Assembly: GCA_002070185.1 (NCBI GenBank)
Contig: MWCT01000016.1
Span: forward strand, 1-56,306
Direction of reading: 5' to 3'
Source: a candidate division BRC1 bacterium ADurb.Bin183
Lineage (GTDB): Bacteria > Sumerlaeota > Sumerlaeia > MWCT01
Length of the DNA: 56,306 nt
The position numbers and the translations under genes are program-made. Numbering within the stretch: position 1 is the first letter of the stretch; the number at the start of each line of letters is the position of its first letter. Positions 1 to 7,128 of the stretch are shown here, one piece after another. Below the pieces are notes generated by a model. That model was not told the origin of the DNA and did no database searches. It worked only from the letters and a program-made list of their open reading frames with translations.

Positions 1-1299
1 AGCCTCATCAAAGAGGGACGCGCCGCCCTCGGCAGTCCCATGACGTTTGAAAAAGCTGTCGAGTCCTTTGAGCAGGCTAAGAAAATATGGAACACGACAG
101 AAGCAACGGATTTGCTTGCGCAGGCAAAACAGTCAATCGCCAACCGCAAACACCGCCTTGCCGTCATTGACTTTGCCATCTCCGGCGATGTGAACATGCG
201 GGACGCCGGCGTCTCGGTTGCCGGGCTCCTGCAAGCGGACGCCATGCTCGCCTCGCGCTTCGAAATCATCGAACGCAGACAGTTGCAGAAGATGTTAGAA
301 GAGATTAAACTCCAGATGAGCGACCTTGTGGGAGATAACGAAAAAGCGGCAGAGTTCGGGCGCATCAAGGGCGTGCCTTACATCCTCACCGGACAGGTGA
401 TTAAACTGGGCAAACTCTCCGTGACAGCATACATATTGGAGGTTCAATCAGGAAGGCAGATAGCGCAGGCAAAGGTCAGCGCAGACGATGCCCATTCTCT
501 GGAAGCCAAACTGCCCGACCTCTCCCGCATCCTCTGCATGACGCCGGAGGAATTGAAGGAATATGAAGCCCAGCAACCCGGACAGGTATTTATCGAAGAC
601 CTTGGCGGGGGCGTGAATTTGGAAATGGGCTGGATACCTGCTGGCAGTTTTGAGATGGGCTCGCCGGATAGCGAAGCCGGTAGATATAAGCAAGAAGGTC
701 CGGTGCATACGGTTTCGCTGGATGGTTTCTGGATGGGGAAATACGAGGTAACTCAGGAGCAGTACGAGGCGGTGATGGGGACAAATCCGAGCAAATTCAA
801 AGGCGCCAAAAATCCTGTCGAGAATGTCAGTTGGGGCGATGCGATGGCATTCTGCAAAAAGCTATCATTGAAGACGGGGAAGAATTTTACATTGCCGAGC
901 GAGGCGCAGTGGGAATATGCCTGCCGCGCGGGCTCAAAGGGCAGATTCTGTTTCGGGGACTCGGATTCGGGTTTGGGAGACTATGCGTGGTATATTGTAA
1001 ATTCAGGACCTCAAACTCATCCTGTGGGGCAAAAGAAACCAAATAAATGGGGCTTATATGACATGCACGGAAACGTCTGGGAGTGGTGTTTGGACAGGTT
1101 TGCTAGTAGATTTTATGAGAAACAAACGGCGCGAGAGCGGAATCCGGTCAATAACAACCAAGGCGATTACCTTGTTTTGCGGGGCGGTGCTTGGCCCAGC
1201 AAGCCTAGGAACTGTCGTTCTGCCGGTCGCTTCTGGGGCGTGCTGCCAGACAACCGTGACGACAAGAGCGGTTTTCGGGTTGTTTCCTTTTCCCCCTAA
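1..1299 (+). CDS. CsgG-like / SUMF1-like domain protein, 5' truncated by window edge
   Basis: The reading frame is open from base 1, so the true start lies upstream; the first ATG inside the window is at 40, which leaves at least 419 residues. From that ATG, residues 1-50 look like TPR-type helices. Residues about 55-170 resemble the CsgG/FlgO-type periplasmic domain ('LAVIDF', 'ADAMLASRFEIIER', 'YILTGQV'). Residues about 195-418 are a formylglycine-generating-enzyme (SUMF1) fold, with 'MVTQEQY'-like 'YEVTQEQYEAVMG', 'LPSEAQWEYACRAG', 'DMHGNVWEWC', 'LRGGAW' and 'GFRVV'. Active aerobic FGE uses a Cys pair close to the C-terminus; here only one Cys ('RNCRSAGR') is at that place, so I infer a binding rather than catalytic role. 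In related genomes such domains often sit at the C-terminus of Ser/Thr kinases, but no kinase part is visible here. A rho-independent terminator follows. Confidence 0.85.
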   Translation, partial: SLIKEGRAALGSPMTFEKAVESFEQAKKIWNTTEATDLLAQAKQSIANRKHRLAVIDFAISGDVNMRDAGVSVAGLLQADAMLASRFEIIERRQLQKMLEEIKLQMSDLVGDNEKAAEFGRIKGVPYILTGQVIKLGKLSVTAYILEVQSGRQIAQAKVSADDAHSLEAKLPDLSRILCMTPEELKEYEAQQPGQVFIEDLGGGVNLEMGWIPAGSFEMGSPDSEAGRYKQEGPVHTVSLDGFWMGKYEVTQEQYEAVMGTNPSKFKGAKNPVENVSWGDAMAFCKKLSLKTGKNFTLPSEAQWEYACRAGSKGRFCFGDSDSGLGDYAWYIVNSGPQTHPVGQKKPNKWGLYDMHGNVWEWCLDRFASRFYEKQTARERNPVNNNQGDYLVLRGGAWPSKPRNCRSAGRFWGVLPDNRDDKSGFRVVSFSP

Positions 1300-1342
1300 G
1301 AGAATTTGAATACTTGGAAACTTGAAACTTGGAAAAAAGTGA

Positions 1343-1376
1343 GGGTGTCTGAGGGATATATCCACACCCGTTTTTT
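1343..1376 (+). terminator. Rho-independent terminator after the SUMF1-like gene
   Basis: A GGGTGT arm (1343-1348) pairs with ACACCC (1364-1369) around an inner self-complementary GGATATATCC, and G plus six T follow directly. It lies 44 bases after the stop codon at 1299. The rest of the 1300-1577 gap holds only a weak GTGTCA/TGACAC inverted repeat near 1453-1471. Confidence 0.65.
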
Positions 1377-1577
1377 AATGTAGGATATGTTGCCAACCCG
1401 TCCCACTGGAGCCTTGTGATTGGCTTTGGTCCAGCGCCGCCGAAGAAACGAAAGTGTCAGGCGCTTTGACACCCCGCTCAAACATAATTACAATAATAAC
1501 TTGACCAATGAATATGATTTAGTGTTTTCTATTTTTTAATTGAATGGATATTTTTTTCTATCTAAAAGAGGAATTTT

Positions 1578-3161
1578 ATGTTTGATATCATTCTCAAGGG
1601 CGGCGAAATTATTGACGGCTCCGGCAAGCCCGCATTCAGGGCGGATATTGCGCTGGCGGGCGATAAGATTGCTGAAATCGGCGATTTGAAAAACGAGTCC
1701 GCCCTCAAAATCATTGACGCCTCCGCTCTCGCCATCGCTCCCGGTTTTATTGACGCCCACAGCCATGGCGATTTGGGAATCTTGATAAATCCTCAAGCGG
1801 AAAGTAAAATTCGTCAAGGAATCACAACAATGGTGGCTGGCAATTGCGGCAGCTCCCCCTTCCCTTTGCGCGGCAAGGCTTTGGAAGAAACCCGCGACGA
1901 CATGGCTAAATACGATATAACGGTTGATTGGGATTCGGCGGCGGGATATTACGCGCGGGTGGAAGCGGCGCAGCCCGCTGTGAATTTTTCCTCTCTTGTT
2001 GGGCAAGGCGCTATCCGCGCATCGGTCATGGGCGAATTAGATATCCCCGCCGATGCCTCATTTATGGACGATATGAAGAACGAGGTTGCGCTCGCCATGG
2101 ATGCCGGCTCCATCGGCATTTCCACCGGGTTAATTTACACCCCCGGCTCTTTTGCCACAGAGGATGAAATCGCTGAACTGGCAAAGGTCGCCGCATCCAA
2201 AGGCGGGATTTATTCCTCGCATATCCGCGGAGAGGGCGATTCCGTCATTCAAGCCATCAAAGAAGCCCTTGCCATCGGATTCAAATCCGGCTGCCCTGTT
2301 CAGATTTCACACCTAAAGGCAAGCGCCCCGCGCAATTGGGGCAAGGTCAAAGACGCCATTGCCCTGATTGAAAAAGCGGAAAGCGACGGATTGAATGTCT
2401 GGTTCGATAAATATCCATACACCGCCGGTTCAACAGGACTCAACACATACCTCCCGCGTTGGTCGGTCGGACAGGGCGTGGATAAACTTATGGAGTTTTT
2501 GCAAGACCCCGTCAAACGCTCCCAGATATTCAAGGAAGCCAACGACGAAAACGAAGGCGAAAAAAAGTGGGAATCGGTGATTATCATTTCCGCAGAGTCC
2601 GATAAATACCGTCCCTATGAAGGAAAAAACATTTTTGAAATCGCTCAGCTGACAAACCAAACCATCGAAGATGCCTTTTGCGACCTCCTTTTCCAGAGCC
2701 GCTCCCGCGCGGATATCGTCTGCTTTACGCAAAGTCAGGATGATACCGACCTTGCATTGGAGCATCGCCTGGGACTGGTCTGCACCGATTCCGGCATTTG
2801 GGCGCCCTATGGACCTTTGTCAGCTATCAAGCCGCATCCCCGCGCATACGGGACGTTCCCGCGATTCTTCCGTCAATATGTGAAAGAAAAAAAATCGCTC
2901 ACACGAGAAGAAGCCGTCAAAAAAGCAACACACCTTGCCGCGGAACGTCTCGGATTTTCCAAACGCGGACAGATTAAGAAAGATTATTTTGCGGATATTG
3001 TTCTCATGGATTGGGAGCGCATCAATGATACAGCAACTTACACGGAGCCTCACCGATATCCGGAGGGCATCGAAGGAGTGATTGTCAATGGCGCGCTGAC
3101 CATTTGGCGCGGCGAGCCAACAGGTCTTAGAGCCGGTCGTGTTTTAAAAAGGAATTCATGA
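1578..3161 (+). CDS. N-acyl-D-amino-acid deacylase-type amidohydrolase
   Basis: A 527-residue member of the amidohydrolase superfamily, D-aminoacylase branch, which hydrolyses N-acyl-D-amino acids in a metal-dependent (zinc) reaction. Visible metal-site motifs are 'DAHSHGD' (H61, H63), the branch-specific 'GNCG' with C90, 'SSHIRGEG' (H215), 'ISHLK' (H245) and 'CTDSG' near residue 398. The 'GISTGLIYTPG' and 'HPRAYGTF' blocks are also typical of D-aminoacylases, and the length is normal for them. An AAGAGGA ribosome site precedes the ATG. No signal peptide is seen, so it is probably cytoplasmic. The exact acyl-amino acid cannot be told; dihydroorotase or hydantoinase activity is less likely because of the GNCG motif. 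The GlgD-like gene starts 21 bases downstream, so the two may be co-transcribed without an obvious functional link. Confidence 0.9.
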   Translation: MFDIILKGGEIIDGSGKPAFRADIALAGDKIAEIGDLKNESALKIIDASALAIAPGFIDAHSHGDLGILINPQAESKIRQGITTMVAGNCGSSPFPLRGKALEETRDDMAKYDITVDWDSAAGYYARVEAAQPAVNFSSLVGQGAIRASVMGELDIPADASFMDDMKNEVALAMDAGSIGISTGLIYTPGSFATEDEIAELAKVAASKGGIYSSHIRGEGDSVIQAIKEALAIGFKSGCPVQISHLKASAPRNWGKVKDAIALIEKAESDGLNVWFDKYPYTAGSTGLNTYLPRWSVGQGVDKLMEFLQDPVKRSQIFKEANDENEGEKKWESVIIISAESDKYRPYEGKNIFEIAQLTNQTIEDAFCDLLFQSRSRADIVCFTQSQDDTDLALEHRLGLVCTDSGIWAPYGPLSAIKPHPRAYGTFPRFFRQYVKEKKSLTREEAVKKATHLAAERLGFSKRGQIKKDYFADIVLMDWERINDTATYTEPHRYPEGIEGVIVNGALTIWRGEPTGLRAGRVLKRNS

Positions 3162-3182
3162 CAGGGGAGGGAAGAATCAAAA

Positions 3183-4451
3183 ATGAGCAATACAGCTGCG
3201 TTGGTTTTGGCGGGCGGCAATGTGGAAGGTTATGGCGTATTGACATATAACCGAACAAAAGCTGCGCTGCCTTTTGCCGGTCATTATCGAATCATAGATT
3301 TTGCGCTTTCCAATCTGAGCAATTCCGGCATCGCTCAGGTCGGTGTCATCACACAATATCTCCCCGCCTCTTTGATTGAGCATGTGGCGGGTGGAGAAGC
3401 ATGGGATTTTCGCGGCTCCGGGCGCATTGTCAAAATCATGCCGCCTTTTGTCGGCGTGGGGCAGACCACATGGTTTCAGGGAACCACAGATGCCGTTTAT
3501 CGGAATCTCAATTTCATTTACGATTTGAACCCCGATGATGTCATTATCCTCTCCGGCGAACATATTTATTGCATGGACTATAGCAAGGTTTTGCAGATGC
3601 ACCGCGAGAAAAACGCCGATTTGACCGTTGTGGGCAAAAAACTCCCGAAGGAGCGGCTTTCCCATCGCTTCGGTTATATTCAAAAAAATGGCGACAACCG
3701 CGTAACCCTTTTCAAAGAAAAGCCAAAGGAACTGATTTCCGATTTCATTTCCATAGGCATCTATATTTTCAAACGCGACGTTCTTCTAAATGAAATCAAT
3801 ATGCGGCGTCAGGAGGCGCGCTTCACACAAAATTTCGTTATTGATATCGTCGAGCCGATTACCCAAAGAATGCGCGCGTTTGCCTTTGAGTTTGATGGCT
3901 TCTGGGAATACCTTGAAAACGTGAACAAATATTACGAAACAAACATGAAACTGCTTGACGAAAAACCGCCTATTGACCTTGTGAATTCGGAAATCGTCAC
4001 CAATCTGGAAGATCGCGGGCTCGGCTCGCGTTTCCCCGGCTATATCGGAAACAAGGCGCGGCTGGAAAATTCAATGATTTCTCCCGGCTGCCGCATCGAA
4101 GGAAGCGTCATCCGCTCTATCCTTTCGCCGGGTGTGGTTCTGGAAGAAGACGCGGTTATTGAGGATTCCATACTGATGCATGATTGCGTTGTCCAAAAGG
4201 GCGCTCGCATCCAAAAAGTCCTCGCCGACAAAAATGTCATATTCTGCCGTAACTGCTCCGTCGGCGGCGAAATGCACAAGGATAAAAAGAACCCTGAGAT
4301 CCCCGATTCGCCTCTGGGACTTTCCATCATGGGCAAGGGCGCAATCATTGGAGAGGATATCAAAATCGGCGGATTATCCCAAGTTTATCCGGGCATGGAT
4401 CTGCGCACCTATGCTGGAACGCATTTTGCCCCGGGCGTGAATATTAAATGA
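3183..4451 (+). CDS. GlgC-family nucleotidyltransferase paralogue, probably non-catalytic (GlgD-like)
   Basis: 422 residues with the glucose-1-phosphate adenylyltransferase fold: an N-terminal nucleotidyltransferase domain and a C-terminal left-handed beta-helix ('ISPGCRIEGSVI' and similar turns, residues about 295-400). Sites that should be catalytic differ from the neighbour GlgC at 4486. The nucleotide loop reads GGNVEGYGVL instead of GGxGxRL. The Asp equivalent to E. coli D142 is Glu (E126 in SGEHIY). The WRDVGT metal-binding motif has become WEYLEN (241-246), losing the Asp equivalent to D276. By analogy with Firmicutes GlgC/GlgD, I infer a regulatory or scaffold subunit for the catalytic paralogue 34 bases downstream. 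A GGGAGG ribosome site lies before the ATG. Residual activity cannot be excluded, because the D-to-E change alone is conservative. Confidence 0.85.
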   Translation: MSNTAALVLAGGNVEGYGVLTYNRTKAALPFAGHYRIIDFALSNLSNSGIAQVGVITQYLPASLIEHVAGGEAWDFRGSGRIVKIMPPFVGVGQTTWFQGTTDAVYRNLNFIYDLNPDDVIILSGEHIYCMDYSKVLQMHREKNADLTVVGKKLPKERLSHRFGYIQKNGDNRVTLFKEKPKELISDFISIGIYIFKRDVLLNEINMRRQEARFTQNFVIDIVEPITQRMRAFAFEFDGFWEYLENVNKYYETNMKLLDEKPPIDLVNSEIVTNLEDRGLGSRFPGYIGNKARLENSMISPGCRIEGSVIRSILSPGVVLEEDAVIEDSILMHDCVVQKGARIQKVLADKNVIFCRNCSVGGEMHKDKKNPEIPDSPLGLSIMGKGAIIGEDIKIGGLSQVYPGMDLRTYAGTHFAPGVNIK

Positions 4452-4485
4452 ATAATAAAACCATCATAATCAGGGGAGCGTTGAT

Positions 4486-5781
4486 ATGATTGAGACAATT
4501 GCTATGATTTTGGCGGGCGGGCAGGGAAGCCGACTCTCCATTCTTGCCGACCACCGCGCCAAACCAGCCGTCCCTTTCGGCGGCATCTACCGCATCATTG
4601 ACTTCACTATGTCCAATGTCATGCATGCGCGCATTCCTGTGGTGGGAGTGCTTACCCAATACAAGCCTTACTCCCTGATGGACCATATCTCAACGGGCGA
4701 GGCGTGGGGCTTTATCGGGCGCAAACACCATGCAAAAATCCTGCCCCCCTATGTCGGCGAGGCAGACTCGGATTGGTATGCAGGCACGGCGGATGCCATT
4801 TATCAAAACCTCAACTTCATGGATCGCTTTGACCCGGAAATGGTGTTCGTCCTTTCCGGCGACCACATCTATAAAATGGACTATAACGAACTCCTTGCTT
4901 TTCATAAAAGCAAAAACGCCGACCTCACCATCGCCATGCAAGAAGTCCCTTGGGAGGATGTTCATCGCTTTGGTATAGCCGTCACCGACTCCGACCTGCG
5001 GATCGTGGATTTTGTAGAAAAATCTAAAACCGCCCCCTCGAATCTTGCCTCGCTCGGCATCTACCTCTTCAACCGCTCCTTCCTCGAGCGCGTGCTTAAT
5101 GAGGATGCAGAAGATGAAAACTCCCAACATGATTTTGGCAAAAACGTCATCCCCAATAACATCAAAAAATCCCGCGTCTATGCCTATATCTTCAAAGGAT
5201 ACTGGCGCGATGTGGGAACCCTTGACGCCTATTGGAACACACATCAGGAGGCGCTTGACCCCGCTTCTTCGGGCTTAGACCTTGAAAAATGGAACATCCG
5301 CACCAACATGCTTTTAGAAAATCTTGCCAATCTTCAACCGATGAAAACTTCCTCCAGCGCCCGAATACATAATTCCATCATCTCGCCCGGATGTTTCATC
5401 GAAGGCGAGGTTTCCGATAGCATCCTCTCAGCGGGCGTCCGTGTTATGCCCGGTGCAAAAATTGAAAAATCTATCCTCCTGCATAATACAGTTGTAGGCG
5501 AAAACTCGTATGTGAATTATTCGATTTTAGACAAAGACACCTGCATCGGAAATAATTGCCGCATCGGCGAAGGAGAGCCCGTTGCCAACAAAGAAGCCCC
5601 ACACATCCTCTCCAGCGGCATCACAGTTTTTGGAAAATACGCCAAATTGCCCGATGGGTTTACAGTCGGCAAAAATTGCCTCGTCTATCCCGTTGTGGAA
5701 GAAGGCGATTATCCGGGGCAAAATATCGAATCCGGCGCAACTGTTCGCCCGAAATACAAAAGAAAGATTAAAATACGATAA
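4486..5781 (+). CDS. glgC: Glucose-1-phosphate adenylyltransferase
   Basis: 431 residues. It converts ATP and glucose-1-phosphate to ADP-glucose and pyrophosphate, the committed step of bacterial glycogen synthesis, in the cytoplasm. All family signatures are present: GGQGSRL (11-17), 'KPAVPFGG', 'YRIIDF', SGDHIYKMDY with the catalytic D126, 'FVEKSK', 'SLGIYLF', 'HDFGKNVIP' and GYWRDVGT with R241/D242. The C-terminal part is a left-handed beta-helix, the usual regulatory and oligomerisation domain. A GGGGAG ribosome site precedes the ATG. No glycogen synthase or branching enzyme is in the window. The paralogue directly upstream may be its regulatory partner, and a phosphohexomutase at 17266-18669 could supply glucose-1-phosphate. 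Confidence 0.96.
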   Translation: MIETIAMILAGGQGSRLSILADHRAKPAVPFGGIYRIIDFTMSNVMHARIPVVGVLTQYKPYSLMDHISTGEAWGFIGRKHHAKILPPYVGEADSDWYAGTADAIYQNLNFMDRFDPEMVFVLSGDHIYKMDYNELLAFHKSKNADLTIAMQEVPWEDVHRFGIAVTDSDLRIVDFVEKSKTAPSNLASLGIYLFNRSFLERVLNEDAEDENSQHDFGKNVIPNNIKKSRVYAYIFKGYWRDVGTLDAYWNTHQEALDPASSGLDLEKWNIRTNMLLENLANLQPMKTSSSARIHNSIISPGCFIEGEVSDSILSAGVRVMPGAKIEKSILLHNTVVGENSYVNYSILDKDTCIGNNCRIGEGEPVANKEAPHILSSGITVFGKYAKLPDGFTVGKNCLVYPVVEEGDYPGQNIESGATVRPKYKRKIKIR

Positions 5782-5788
5782 AGAAAAA

Positions 5789-6841
5789 ATGACACGCACC
5801 GCAAACTTTTCACGCCTCCTAACCGCTCTCAGATGCGGCGAACCCGATTATGTTCCGCTTGTTGAACTCGGCATTCACCCATCCATTAAAAGCGCTTTTT
5901 TAGGGCGTCCCATTACTTGCCTGATGGATGAAATTGATTTTGCCGCCGCCGCAGGCTATGATTACGTCAAACTCCAACCAATTATCAACATGAACCCCGC
6001 CAACATCAAACCAAAAGGAGAAGCCGCCTCTCATAAAACTGCGCCATCCACTGACCGCGTCTGGGCGTCCGAGCACGACGGCATCATCCAAAGTATGGAG
6101 GATTTTGAACGGTATATCTGGCCTAAAATAGAAGACATTTCCTATTCGCGATTCGAGCAGATTGCCCCGCTTCTGCCCGAAGGCATGAAGGTCATCGGGC
6201 AATATGGCGACATATTTACGCTCGTCTGGGAAATGATGGGATTTGAAAATTTCTCTATGGCGCTCTTTATGGATACCGCACTTGTGGAGGCTCTTTTTGA
6301 GACTATTGGCAGTTTGATATTCAGCATGTATGAGAATATGGCGGAAATTGATTGCGTTGGCGCGCTCTGGTTTTCCGATGATATCGCCTACGCCTCCGGC
6401 TTGATGATCTCGCCGGATGCCCTTCGACAATACCTCTTCCCATGGATAAAAAAAATGGGCGATGTCGCCCGCGCGCACGACCTGCCATTCATGTATCATT
6501 CCGACGGCGTTCTGTGGGATGTTTTTGATGACCTTATTGCGGCGGGCGTCAATGCCATTCATCCCATCGAGCCGAAGGCGATGGATATCCTCGAAGTGAA
6601 AAAACGAGTGGCGGGAAAACTTTGTGTGATAGGCAATATTGACTTGGCATACACGCTCACACGCGGAACACCGGAAGAAACCGCAGAAGAAGTCAAAACG
6701 CGGATTCGACAAATCGCCCCCGGCGGCGGATATTGCCTTGGCTCAAGCAACTCTGTCCCCGAATATGTGAAACCTGAAAACTTCCGCGCTATGGTGGAAA
6801 CCTGTAAAACAATCGGCAAATACCCGATTAATATTGCGTGA
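5789..6841 (+). CDS. Uroporphyrinogen decarboxylase (URO-D) family protein
   Basis: 350 residues from the ATG at 5789, seven bases after glgC stops. An earlier in-frame ATG at 5582 would overlap glgC by 200 bases and is disfavoured, because similarity to the family starts at 'MTRTANFSRLLTALRCGEPD'. The TIM-barrel family contains HemE but also corrinoid methyltransferases of the MtaA/CmuA type. Visible blocks are 'YHSDG', 'GVNAIHPIEPKA', 'GNIDL' and 'GGGYCLGSSNSV'. The His-Cys...Cys zinc motif of MtaA-type enzymes is not obvious. No haem genes are near, so I would not call it HemE; a methyltransferase-like or unknown role is more likely. It is probably the last gene of the amidohydrolase-glgC unit. 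Confidence 0.85.
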   Translation: MTRTANFSRLLTALRCGEPDYVPLVELGIHPSIKSAFLGRPITCLMDEIDFAAAAGYDYVKLQPIINMNPANIKPKGEAASHKTAPSTDRVWASEHDGIIQSMEDFERYIWPKIEDISYSRFEQIAPLLPEGMKVIGQYGDIFTLVWEMMGFENFSMALFMDTALVEALFETIGSLIFSMYENMAEIDCVGALWFSDDIAYASGLMISPDALRQYLFPWIKKMGDVARAHDLPFMYHSDGVLWDVFDDLIAAGVNAIHPIEPKAMDILEVKKRVAGKLCVIGNIDLAYTLTRGTPEETAEEVKTRIRQIAPGGGYCLGSSNSVPEYVKPENFRAMVETCKTIGKYPINIA

Positions 6842-6922
6842 GAGCCCCCCTTGCCAGAAACAAAGAAAACGTTTAATACGCAAAAGAAAGCAACAAACAT
6901 AAATTGCCTGCTGCCTTGTTAA

Positions 6923-6950
6923 TTATTCGGTTATCAATTAAACCGAATAA
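6923..6950. repeat. Perfect 10-bp inverted repeat in the 6842-7128 gap
   Basis: The arms TTATTCGGTT (6923-6932) and AACCGAATAA (6941-6950) flank an 8-base AT-rich centre. No T-run follows on either strand, so a factor-independent terminator is unlikely; an operator or RNA-processing hairpin fits better. The rest of the gap is AT-rich, with no supported gene. Confidence 0.5.
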
Positions 6951-7128
6951 CTGTTCAAAAAATAATAACCCCTTATGCTTGAATACGGTTTAGATAAAGC
7001 TGTATATTTACAATTAATTTTTTATTGTTTTATTTTGGCGGAGTACAATTTGATTTAGACGTTATCCATCTGAGCGGCTTGGCGCTCGCGGCAATTGGGA
7101 GAATTATCCATAATCAAAAACTTCATAA

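Noticed and set aside
1453..1471. GTGTCA...TGACAC inverted repeat as a terminator or operator
   Set aside because: The arms are six bases with no T-run; it is too weak to call beyond the terminator already found at 1343-1376.
5582..5788. Upstream extension of the URO-D-family gene
   Set aside because: It lies inside glgC in another frame, and similarity to the family begins only at ATG 5789.
7081..7128. GGCGCTCGCGGCA block, resembling GGCGCTAGCGGCA near 55921, as an attachment site
   Set aside because: The similarity is short and the flanks differ; no integrase or mobile gene is near either copy.
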